Assembly (NCBI GenBank): GCA_905250025.1
Contig: CAJNOJ010000146.1
Coordinates: forward strand, 124,001-188,000
Source of the DNA: Adineta ricciae
Lineage: Eukaryota; Rotifera; Eurotatoria; Adinetida; Adinetidae
Length of the DNA stretch: 64,000 nucleotides
Direction of reading: 5' to 3'
Notes under the pieces: generated by a model
Database searches by the model: none
The model's input: only the letters and a program-made list of their open reading frames with translations
What the model was told of the DNA's origin: nothing
Part shown: piece after piece, positions 44,247 to 56,025 of the stretch
Numbering within the stretch: position 1 is the first letter of the stretch
Layout: each line of letters opens with the position of its first letter
Program-made: the position numbers and the translations under genes

Positions 44247-44717
44247 TCTCCATATGCGCACGTTTTGTCCTTGTGTATATATTTGTGAAAAAAAATACAA
44301 TATACACATAAATAAACTAGAGACGAACAAAGAATCACGCATTCACACAGTTAAGGCAATGACAGAAGTTGACATTTGCGTTTGTGTTCTTTTATATGTT
44401 GTTTGAAGAAAAAAAAAAAGAAACGAAAACATGCACACGCGCCACCACTATTAACATGAACATTAAAACTAACAACTGCTGACAAAAATATTTCTTAGAC
44501 TATAAGTTTCACACAGATCTCTGCGTGATGGAGAATATAATCTATCAGACTAGAAACATCACTGTTGAAAAAAAAATAGAAATAGAGGAGAAAAGGAAGA
44601 AACGTATATATTTAATAGTATGTATTGTTATATATTTATTATTATTATTATTATTCTTAAATTTTTTTAAATATATTTTTCTCAATCAGATTATCACAGT
44701 TTCCGATGAAATTTTTC
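44247..44717. other. Convergent spacer between nicotinic-like channel and DGK
   Basis: About 470 bp with TTA/TTATTA low complexity near 44630-44650 and long A runs. No gene or RNA is seen. Confidence 0.45.
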
Positions 44718-47700
44718 TATTTGCGAAAGAAACGCCAGAGACCATTTTTGTGCTCTTTTCGAGGTGCCATTAACATTGGTACTTGATTTTTATGAGTTAT
44801 GGAAATCGTACATGGCGGTTGTAACCATGGTTCACCATCGATTTGCATCGGAAAACTTTTGTGAGTTCTACAAAGAGAACAACAGTCAAACGAATAGAAT
44901 TGATCATCGAAATATCTATCTCATACCTGATAACAACTGATGAACATTGACCAAGCCGTTTCGCACTTGATCGTACGCCAGCATAGATCGATCCAGCATG
45001 GATAGCTGACTGTACACCAACAACCTCTATTAGTCTATCTCCTACATCTGAAATACAAATACACGCACATGTTAAGTATTGATATGTACACAAAGATTTG
45101 CATACGAATCTTACCTTGTAGAACAAATGTCATATCTGACGTTGAACTTGTGGAATATTCCCTATGAAAAGGAATTCAATTGAATAAAGTATCACTCTAT
45201 CTCTTTCGAATACGTACGAGTCTTTACGATGAAAATTCAATGGTGTTTTGCGATTTTTGTGTCGACTACCCTCACCCCATAGTGATGTACCACCATAAAT
45301 ACTTGGAATATTCAATAGAGCAATGCCTTCTAATGATGGTCCATTCGATAGATCAAGTGATATACCATCACACTGTTAAAACGAACGAGATTATAAAACG
45401 AAATCGCTGAGATTATATTTGACATTACCATTATATCAATATCTTCGTGTAAATTTTTACACGTTGAAGATAAAGCTTCTGAAGTACCGAATTCTAAATA
45501 CCATAGTTTGTTTTTCATTCTAAAACAAACGACAAATCAATTGGTAAGAAAATGAAAAGACATAACCAACCTGCTACTGAATTTTTCAGGATGCTTTTCA
45601 CGCATCAAATGAAATCGATGAGCAATCGAAGCATCCTAATAGCGCAAACAATGAAACTATCTTCATTCATCGACAAAACCAACTACTTACAACGCCAATA
45701 GAAAAATAATTATTAATTATATTATACGGAATATCATCGCCTTTCTCTTCTGTATCTGTCTGGGTACTAAATTCGATTTGCCATCGATCGAGCATGATCA
45801 CCGGAGCTTGTGAAACTTTCTTTAAAACTTTCGTTAAGCTTTCATTCTCATAACCGCCACCCCATGCTAAACATCGAGCTAGATCATTGCCAGTGCCTAG
45901 GGGAAGAACAGCGACGGGAGCACGACGACAAAGGGGTACGCGATCCATTACATCCAGTACCCAACCAACTAGAACAAAAAATAAGAAATCGATGTTTAGT
46001 AAGCAAAACAAAACACACTAATCAACTGATTATCCTACCAGTTCCGTCACCACCACAACAGAGCACACGGAAATCTTCAACATCTTTGAAGAATTGTAAT
46101 CTAAATTAATATTGATTTTATTACATTTTGATGTCAAAGAATATTAGCATATAATTTCTTGGAGAAGAAATATGCTGTATGATCTGAGATCTGATTGTTG
46201 ATGAAAATCGGATTATTTTTTCATCTTCACTTGATGCACTTCAACAATTGTGTATGTCGATCGATCAGACAAGTTCTTCTTTCCATAAAACTAATCAACT
46301 TAACGAACGAGACACTTTTGTCTACTGTTGATTGAATTCTGAAATCGAACGTCTTTATTAAGTCTCGAAATATGGAAATCTGTCAACCTTTTGCCGATGA
46401 GCTTCTTTTTCTCTTACTAGTTCTGTTGTTCTCGTCTGGTAAAACATCATTCTATCACACGAGATTATCTCTTAGTCTTATCCAACATGTTAAGTGCTAA
46501 GTCATGCAATCTGATAAGCACATGCAATAGATTATTCTGATGAAACGTCCGATAAAGCTTGTCTTTCATCTTGGAAATGTACTGAACATGATTTTTTTCT
46601 TTCATAGACAATCAAATGCATTGCAAATCTTTAGATTCAACAACTCACAAAGCTTTGCAATGTTCTCCTCTTCTTCAATGAATTGAAGATTCTATCGTAT
46701 GTGTTCCCGGACTGAGTTGGAGTATTGTCAAGAGAAATGTTTTCCTCGCTAATACTCGGAGGAAATCAACTATCCTAAATAACGTAGTTTATTAATACTT
46801 CTCCATAAAGTATTCGATGGTAAACACACTCTCGAAATTAGTTGAAAGTATAACCGTATTCATACAGATCTTTCATCAACTGAAATATCCATTTATTGGT
46901 TAGCATCGGTTTGAAATCAGTGCGAGAAGAACTCACCCTGGCATTGGTCCGGACTTAGCCAGATTGAACACTTGACGAGGATTGAGAAGATATTGAAATT
47001 TACGCATAATGCTAAGAAAGAAACAAAACGAGAGACGTCTTCATCATTACCATAGATTAGTTCATTAAATTCATACCGTTCTCCCTGTTTACCACCTGAT
47101 TTCGGGTTAATAAAAATAAGCAAAGGATGAGTGTTTGGCAGAGGGTTGATTTGAAATGATTGTATCGATCCTTCTACACACGAATCTTCTTTTTTAACTT
47201 CGTTTCCACTTCGTGAAACTTTCTGTCGTTCCTGAAAAACAAATTCTCATTATTCTCTCCTAACATCATAAACCTTCTTCAAACAACAAACCAAAACAGC
47301 TGGACATATACAGATCGGTGGAATAATATGGTCTCGATTTTGTCCTAATGTACATTCGGTTTTCAATTGCGACACACATTTATTATGTACTGTCATTTGA
47401 CACCATCGGCAATGTAGGCCTGTTATACCATAGGTTTTAATTGATTTTCTACATCGATCACATCTTAAAAGAAAAACAAAAATGAAGAACGAAAGTTATG
47501 TTTTCTTTCTTCCGATTAGTCGTTTATTTTCTTACTTTCCGGCACAATTGCCTTCCACCCAATGATGTAACATGATTGTATCAGGTTTACGAGCTTTAGC
47601 ATATGTAGAAATACAATTCGGCGGAGCGCGATTAGCACAACGTTCATGAACAACATATCGACAAACTGAAAAGAGCCGAATGTCTCCGCTGGCATTTTCG

Positions 47701-49401
47701 AAGTCAACTTACATGTACAACATAAACCTTGTTTACCCAAGCCAACCAATACAGTTAAACAAAGGTTACAATATGCTGGTTTATTGAAATGCTTCAATCT
47801 CCAGGAATGTGTTCCATCATCTTTGACATTCTATTGTTTTTCGTATGAAAAGCAAAGAATAACGATAAAAACACGGTCGTCGATGAAAACTCACCGAATC
47901 TAGTCCGAGCAAAACAAGAAGTGGCGCGGTAGTCAATCCGCCTCGTTTCCATTCGCTTAGTGTGACTTCGCCGTCATTATCATAATCAATATCTTTCATC
48001 ATAGCTTCGAGAATCTAAATGAAATTTACCGATGAATGCTTTTCCTTCGATTCATTACACTTCTATCTTACTGGTCTTAATTCAGATACATCCCAACCGA
48101 GATATTCAGCAACATTCATCATTTGATTAACAATTGAATCAGTTTCCTTTGAAGATAACAGTCTTTACGTACAAAGAAAAAAACAGAGCTCATCTCATCT
48201 TTTCAAACATACCCGTTTATCAAGTATACCGTTTCCATCTTCATCATATAACATGAACATAACTATAAACAAGAAAACATAAATTCGATGAATCGGGGTT
48301 AAACAAGGTCGATGGTTTCTTTTTTACATTCGAGTTTCTGCTCGGGAGTTCCACCTTCGAGTAATGAGAAATAGCAGATAATATCTTTTAAGTAGATTCG
48401 TGTTGTATTGATATCAATCTGCTGAGATTGAACCATCGCTGCCTGTTGTTGGGCTGCTGTTAGATGATGGAGATGATGATTATCACGTAGAAGTTCATTC
48501 CCGGAGATTCTATTTATTAATTGCGAAAGAGACGCACGAAAGACCCATGGATCATCGGAATTATTAACAGTGGTTACCACTAGAAAGTAGAAGAAGAGAA
48601 GAACCGAGAGGTTCAAGATAGAATCTTTTGCCCTTTTTTTTACCATTATTATGCAATGAATGAATCGAATGGATGGAAGGATTAGATTTTCTTGATGACT
48701 GTCGAGAATTTCCAGGTGATTCATGGTGCTGATCATGGGAATTACCTCGACGCATAAGACTTTCTTTACCACTATGACATATACCTATGAAAAAGAAGTC
48801 ATACAACAAAAGACATTAAGCAGACAGCGTTGGCAATGATTGAACTAACCCGAGCGGGTTTTCGGATCGTTGGCAAGGTCATCTATAGGTTTTTTTGCTC
48901 GAAAAAATGAAAATGATGATAAAGGTAATGGAGCAGTTGTTGCTGACGCTGTGGTCGATGTGGTTGTGATTGGCAACGTTGATGTGGCTAGTGGAAGAAC
49001 ACTAATGGCCGATGATGTATCAAGCGGAACGATGGGTGGAGGTCTTTTGATGAATGATAGAAATAAATGTCGACATAACTCTTCTGGTATATCAGCATTA
49101 TCGACAAGTAGATCCAAAAACTGTCGAAAGCCTGTATAGTCAAGTTGCTAAAATAAGAACATGTCTACCAAGAGCATAATTGTATATCGAATGGGTTACT
49201 TCGTCGTATTTATGGCTCAACCATTTCTCATCTTTTTCAAGAATAGCTACAACATCTTTGACTTTCTTTGGTGCATCTAGAACATGTTGAAAGTGACAAC
49301 AGTTCGGAAAATAGCAAGCAAAAATGTATATTACATGATATATAGTCTTGTAGACGTTGAAACTCGTCAGGTGAAAGCTTATTCCAATCAAATCGATTCA
49401 T
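44718..49401 (-). CDS. DGKB: Type I diacylglycerol kinase (DGK alpha/beta/gamma group)
   Basis: A large multi-exon gene read down from 49401. Domains in order: an RVH-type N-terminus ([18 protein letters not shown]), a variable Ser/Thr/Pro-rich insert with polyglutamine-like patches, two EF hands (the second [13 protein letters not shown]), a C1 domain ([17 protein letters not shown]) and a second C1, the catalytic DAGKc domain ([49 protein letters not shown]) and the accessory domain ([33 protein letters not shown]). The C-terminus ends shortly after [23 protein letters not shown]. It phosphorylates diacylglycerol to phosphatidic acid under calcium control. One intron between the P-loop-like and GGDGT exons is about 830 bp (46101-46933), far above the local norm. 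The exact paralogue assignment is tentative. Confidence 0.9.
46101..46933 (-). other. Long intron within the DGK gene
   Basis: An A+T-rich intron of about 830 bp between the exon ending SGPMPG and the one starting [10 protein letters not shown]. It carries a perfect 7-bp inverted repeat (TTTCCTC/GAGGAAA, 46741-46765). No open frame or clear RNA gene was recognised inside. Confidence 0.6.
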
Positions 49402-52120
49402 GGATGATGTTCATCGGTTGACAAAGCCGTTTCATAGTTATCAATAAAATGACTGACCGAAAAATAAATTTCGTATTCAAGTCATCTAAATAAAAAGAAA
49501 AGAAAGTAGAAATAGATTTTCCTTTTTTCCTCTTCTTCTTTTCGAGATCATCTTTCAATATAATGCATCTAGTATGCTGCTGCTCATCTCTTACTCTCTA
49601 TGTTATATTGTTGCTATTACTGACTGGTGTCGTCAAATACTAATTTGATACTCTACATCATTCTATATGACAAGATTCCCGTTGAGAGTCACAGAGACAA
49701 GACGGAAGGAAGAAAAAAGAGAAAAAAATGAAGAAGGAAAAAAACTAGTCAGAAGGAGGAGTTTATCCCAAAGGAGTAAGTTTGACACTTGTATGCATGT
49801 GTGTGTATATGTGTGTGGTGTCATTTGGATGGTAAAATTAACTTGAAAAGGCAAACGTTCGTTTGATGTTATTTCCCTTCTTCTTCTTCTTCTTCTTCTT
49901 CTTTTATGAATCTCATATGGGAACCATCAGATTACTTCAGTTTGATGACATCAAATCTGATCAATATCTGCGTGTCGTCATCTAATCATTTTGTGTTATT
50001 TGATGGCGATCGGACAATTTATTTATGTTGATAATCGAATAAGGAAGAGTAAAAAAAAGAATAGGAATTATTAGAGGTTTCTCCTATAACAAGTTTTCCT
50101 CCCAAATGTTGTGTCTAATGATTACCAGCAATGAAATATATGTATATATATAGTCAAAGAGGGATAAGATTGCAAGACTTGAGTTCTATTATATCTTTCT
50201 CGTTCATTTTCTCTCCCTACTCTGTGTGATGCATGTTTATGTGTGCATATACGCGTGTTTCTCTTCACACACACACATATATATATTCTCATCAGTTATT
50301 TATTGCTTGAAAGGCAACAGTTTAATTAGGAGACACCCGGAGTAGTAGAAGAATAGAAATAGAGGAGCAGAAAATTGTTGTTTGCAAAAGAGCTATCTCT
50401 GAATATTGATTTAGTCGTACAATGGCCGTACTCACTGCATCTCATCTCATCTCGTCTATCTATCTTTTTATACAACTAATTTTCTACTAATAATTCATTT
50501 CAATATCTTCTCATCATTCTTCTTCTTCTTTTTGGAATCTAATTTGCATCTGTTAGTTCTGTTTCTACTATTATTATCATTAGTAGTCCTTTTGCGCACT
50601 ATTCGACTACTCCTACTACTACCAGCACATCGATATTCTATTAGTGTGCCATTGACAGTCACATACATGCACAAAAAAAAATCAGTCATTCATTTCGTTT
50701 CCAATAGACTAAAGATTTAGAAGATAGAATTTTTTTTTCTAATTTCCGCCCGTTATTCATCCTCATCGTCTTCAATGGAATTATTGTCTGCATCTGTTTC
50801 TTGGTCTTTCTTTCTCGACTTGCGTATGCTGTGACGCAATCATTTTCAGACTGAAAATAGTCAGAAGGAGAGAAAAAGAAGAAGAAGAAGAAAAAAAAAG
50901 AAAAAGAAATTAACTAACTACCTGTGAGTTGGTGTAGAGATAGATCTATATNCAACACAAGAGTTCACTCGTAATAAAGGAAAAGATGGAATACAGGGAA
51001 GAAGTGGGTGGGATTTGAGAAAGTAGTCCATTATCTATTTTTCTGCTTCATTCAACAGCGTTCGATACATATGCGTATAAAAATGCGAATGGGCGCGCTC
51101 ACTAAGCTTTCTTTTCCCTTCTTTGAGCACTTAGATTGCAAGAACAAAAGAAGATGAGATGATTCTATTTCGGGTTTAGGTAAATATCTGCTTGTCAAGG
51201 AAGGCAGAGAGTTCTTTTTTCAACTAAATCAACTACAAATATATGCTCAATATGCTCTCATGCTTACAGATTCCATTAGCCTTGACCGGAACATATACAC
51301 AGAACTGGTTAGATTCGTTAATCATCATAATATTTATTCGAATATGAAAAAAACATTTCTTTCTCTCGGAATGGATACACGCAGTACAGAGAAAGAAGAA
51401 GAAAAAGCGCATTGACATACGAAACGAATCAAAACTATTGACATATTTTTCCTTGATAATTTGTTTTGAAAGGCAATTCTCGAGAGACATATCTTGAATT
51501 AATCATCATACTTGAAGTTTCATCTTATTTCAAACGAATATCCATTGAGCACTGTCAATCAGTGATCAACGCCGGCAGATGTGTCGCTGTTCGATATCGA
51601 AAATTTGAAGAATTGTATGATCCTTCGTTGTAAACAGGGAAATGAGAAAAGGAAATAGTCTGGTTCTGGTTGCTATTTTCCGTTGGATTGAATCAATGTT
51701 TTGCTGTATGATTAAAAGCACATCCTAATCATGTTAAAAAGTCATTGCGAATGACCTACTCATTCACCAGCGAAGTGCCGTAATATCCTGTTCTTCAATG
51801 TTTTCATGCCTTGTGATGTTCAGATGCCAAATAAGCAGCGTTTTCTTCGAAAAAATACGAGCTTTTGTTCTCTTGCTTTTATTCGATTCTTTATTCAACA
51901 TACTTCATATTCAATTCGAATATCGAAGTCATTTTCCGATATGCGAGAAGAAAAACAAAAGCGAGCTGCTACGTGTTCAATAAAAACAAATCAGTACTGC
52001 CAAGAAGGACATCAATCAATTCTTTTCAGAAATAATTTATGTATACACATAGGTATATGGGAATTGGCACGTGAAATTAAGAAAGATTTACAATCTGACA
52101 CGAGTAAATAGATAGTTAGT
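49402..52120. other. Gene-poor low-complexity region
   Basis: About 2.7 kb between the DGK start and the 3' end of the kinesin-tail gene. It contains a (CTT)n run at about 49877-49904, a CA/TA dinucleotide stretch near 50265-50287, several polypurine blocks (50875-50910), and one ambiguous base at 50952. The open frames here are short and repetitive. No transposon ends, tRNA or repeat family was recognised. It is the longest non-coding stretch in the window. Confidence 0.55.
49877..49904 (+). repeat. CTT trinucleotide microsatellite
   Basis: About nine uninterrupted CTT units in the gene-poor region, giving a pure polypyrimidine strand. Confidence 0.85.
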
Positions 52121-55100
52121 TTAAGTGACAACTTTAAGTTTATCTTTACGAACAAATACGCCATGAGCGGGAGCACATGTGAAATAAGCACGTTGATTAA
52201 CAGTACCATTATGTTTGCCTACATGGAATGAAAGGTGCTCTTTGGTGTGTCAAAGATTGTATGAAACTTACCAACTGGTTCTCGAAGTTCAATTCCAAAC
52301 CAAATTCCTTTTTTCCCATCGATTTCGCCAATAAACCGTATAGTTCCTTTTTTCGAAACTATCGAATGGCCCGTATTGACGATGACTTGATCTCCAACAG
52401 AAAAACATCCTGGTGTATCGTCATAATTAGACGTCGGAAACGAGTCAGCGGATAGACTTGATGATATCGAGTCAGGTTGCTTCAGCTTAGAATCGCGGAT
52501 CTCCGTTGGAATACCCTGACCCTCTACATCAGCTTCGACTTTCACCGGCTCGCATACGCATTCGATAACAACAGATGGTATTTGTAGAGATGGCACTTGC
52601 TCTTCCGGAACAGATATTTTATCTGGAATAGGATCAGACGGTTTATCCTCTTCATTAGGCGCCACTGATGGTTTGGAAACGTCCTGTTTGATAGATAGTA
52701 GAGAAATGTACGAAGAAGGATCATGTATACGAACCGGTTGTTGGTTGTATATTGTGATGTTGGGCGCACTGGTTGACTTAGCGATTATTTGTTGTTTCAA
52801 AGATTTTTCGGCTAACAGAACTTCCTAAGAAATTTGAACACTCTCTTTTGCCCATTGTTGCAAAATCGAATTTACTTGTCTTAGTTTATCAAGAAGTAAG
52901 AAAGAATCGATCGCGAATGCGTTATGAATATGTTTTGAAATATTTTCCTCCGAAATACAATCGAAGCCAGCTTGGGTTTGATCTTCAACAGCATAGAGGC
53001 GCTTCGGTATATTCGATACAATTTCATAAACAACACTGGTTCGTGAATAGGTTTCCTAAACGTAAGAACAGAAGAGATATTTGTTTTCTTACCGTATATA
53101 ATTCTTACATAGCCGAGAAAACTCTTGACAAGTTTTTTGGGCCGCCATCCATCATTTGTGTTGATGGTCACAGCAATTCGCTTGCGTAGAACGATTTCCA
53201 TATGAACAGGTTCACTGATGACTACGATAACTTTCACAATCAGATAGATCAATGTACCATTGGCCGTCACTTGATTTCTACGATATAATACAAATCTTCA
53301 GATGAAAGAAAATGGTCGCGTCGATCGAAAGCTCACATTGATTGTGAACGATGTCTCGCAGGATTCCATAGAGCTATGGCAGGAATCTAAAATGAAGGAA
53401 AACGACCGTGAAGAGCATGAAAAGTCTGTTGTGGACCGAAGGACCTCATTGGGCACATTTTGAATTAAGGATAATTGAATCATATTTGATGGATCTTCTT
53501 CACTTAAGAGCGTTTCTGTACCCGCACGATCCTTTGCGGGTTTGATTCGAAACGGATCCAAATCAAGAAAAATCAATGGCCGATGATGTTCGATGGTTAT
53601 GGGTGGATCCCAATCAGCTGGAGAGCCTGATAAGATAAAACCACGGTTTTCTATTCCGATCAACGGAGATGTTTTACCTGGAATTCCAGTTGCTGGTGGT
53701 GGAAGCACAGCTATATCTTGTTCTTGAGCGAGTTGTCGAAGTTCCTCAAGAAGAAAATTTTCTTTTTGAATCTCATGTTCACTTTTATCTAAATGAAAAT
53801 ACCGGTTATGTACGTGTACTGAGAATTGTGTATTACTTGTTTGACAATGTAAAGATCGCAATTCAGTTTCTACACTGCTTTTTCGTTTCTCGATTAAATT
53901 TAACCATTGTTCTTTTAATAATTGTAAATCATGATCTTGATATGAATCGAGTTGAACTGGCGCATCTAGTTTTCGTGTGCCTGCCAAACCCATATCAATC
54001 GATCGTATTGTATCGATATGGAGTGGCAAAGCATCGGATCGCGGAAGTACTCGTACTTGAACTACTACGCGTTTGGATTTACCCTGACGTAAAATCGAAA
54101 TACATATATGAATACGCAATTGGAGAGATTTTCTCCTACCTGCTTCAGTTGATAGATACCACCACTAGGAACTCTGTCGTCAACATCAACTGGTACAGGT
54201 TTCCATTCTCCTGCTTCATTCAATTCTTGAATCTCGACACTAAGTTGTATGTGCCGTTTGACATCCTTCCAACATTTACTTATTTCACGAACTTTTGTAA
54301 GATGTTCGTTGTCTTCTTCTGTGTCTGGAATATCTTTCGGCACTGTCTTTGTGCTTGATTGAGACCAGATTTCCACGGGAATCGAATTTTCTAGACATGT
54401 AGTTCGAAAAGTATCCGTTAAACGAAATGTGAATTCCTAAATGAAATCGATGGACTTCGTCATCATCAAAATCGGCTTTGAATTACCTCTTTATGATCAA
54501 ACGAAAAGTGACGCTCATTATCTGCAGGTTTAGTCGCAACAGCTGTTTTATCTAGTTTCGGATTAATGAAAACGTACCGGCATACTATACTTTCACAGTT
54601 GATTTCAGGCAAATTCCGTGCTTCTTTTATCGCAAACTAGAATACCAACATACACGAAGGTTTCCTCGTCGTATTTTACCCATACTTTTATTGTTGTTTT
54701 ATCATTTTTACCATCGAAAAGTCCGAACGATTCCTCAATACCTTCATCTTCGAAACTCTGCTGACTTGCGCTATGATTCGTACTCAGACTTTGTTCTTCA
54801 CCATCGATACTGATCCACTCATTGATGCTACTCCGTGTTGCACTATTGATTTGTAGATCACTTCGTTCTTTCAACATTGGTGATCCTGTTTGATCAAGAG
54901 TTACATAAAGTGAGCCAGATATCTGCGAAAAACATATCATAAGTATCTATCAAGATGACGCTGTTTCTAAACGTTACCTCGCCTTTATCGTTGATGATAG
55001 GTACAATGTAATCTAGTTTCGAACTGTAAAATAAAGCTTTTAAATAAATATTTGCAACTCCGATTAATGTCTCCGCTTCGTCGTCGTAAAACGAATTGTG

Positions 55101-55763
55101 ATCCTTCAACAATTCATTCTAAAATATTAACAATACAAAGGTAGTTTGTTTCTCTCGCGTTCGAAGAGTAAGATATCCTACTTTATTCTCTGATATCTTC
55201 CAGCGTTGATACGTTTTTCTCATTTCACTCAATTTATACTCAAATTTCTCCGTATTCCATATCTGTGGTGTCAATCCCGGTCGATTGACTTGAACTGCTG
55301 GTGCACATATACAATTAACTGTCTGAAACATAATCGAACACACATAGACATGGTAAGTCAAAGTCAGAAGCATACGCGTTCGTTTGGTTTTAAATATGAA
55401 ACAGGTGTTTGTAGGGTAACGTTGTAGATGACGTGCCGCTGCATTTCAGTCGATATGATATTCGCCTCACATGTAAGTGAAAACATACGTTGATACTCTT
55501 GCCTAAGCTGAGTGGAAAATGCTTGTAATTGTTCTGGATCAGTTCGAAGTTTGTTAGCTATCTGCCATTGAGAGGACGAGGAATTAGTATATTTCTTATT
55601 TCGACGTATTAATTGAACTCGAAGATTTTCAATTTCTTCGTATATATCAAGAATTTCTAAATTTAGAAAGTCCAAACTTTGAACTATTCATCTAGTTTGA
55701 TTTACTTGATTCGTCTAGATTGAGATTTAGTTTCCCATTTGTACCAGTCTCAGATGAATTCAT
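52121..55763 (-). CDS. KIF13-like kinesin-3 tail protein lacking the motor domain
   Basis: Read down from 55763 in about a dozen exons (first two: 55706-55763, then from 55657). The ATG exon encodes [19 protein letters not shown]. Then follow a coiled-coil ([17 protein letters not shown]), the conserved post-motor region of KIF13 ([48 protein letters not shown]), a SGGIYQLKQ / [16 protein letters not shown] segment of the DUF3694/KIF1B-type region, and a C-terminal CAP-Gly domain ([28 protein letters not shown]). CAP-Gly at the end is the hallmark of KIF13B. No kinesin motor (P-loop GQTGSGK, SSRSH, DLAGSE) and no FHA domain is found. The only DNA upstream before the divergent SNX9 gene is 262 bp, so they cannot be hidden here. 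Confidence 0.8.
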
Positions 55764-56025
55764 GTTCGTTTGAGTTTGAAAACAAAAAAGGAACACCAAG
55801 TGAGGAATAGAAAATTCCTATGAGTAAGATTGTAACTAAATATTTTTATTTACATACATATACACATCACGTTATAGGAACAAGGTTGGTTTAAAATGAT
55901 GACCAATAAAATAAAATTCACAGATGAGTCATTTTTCTTTTTACCTGTAGATAAAAATTTAACTAATTTTGTTTTTCATTTTTATATTTCAAATAAGACC
56001 GTGTGACTACAGAAGCATCTCGATA

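Noticed and set aside
49402..52120. The gene-poor low-complexity region as a transposon or telomeric remnant.
   Set aside because: No terminal repeats, target-site duplications, transposase or reverse-transcriptase motifs, and no telomere-like repeats were seen; only microsatellites and poly-purine blocks.
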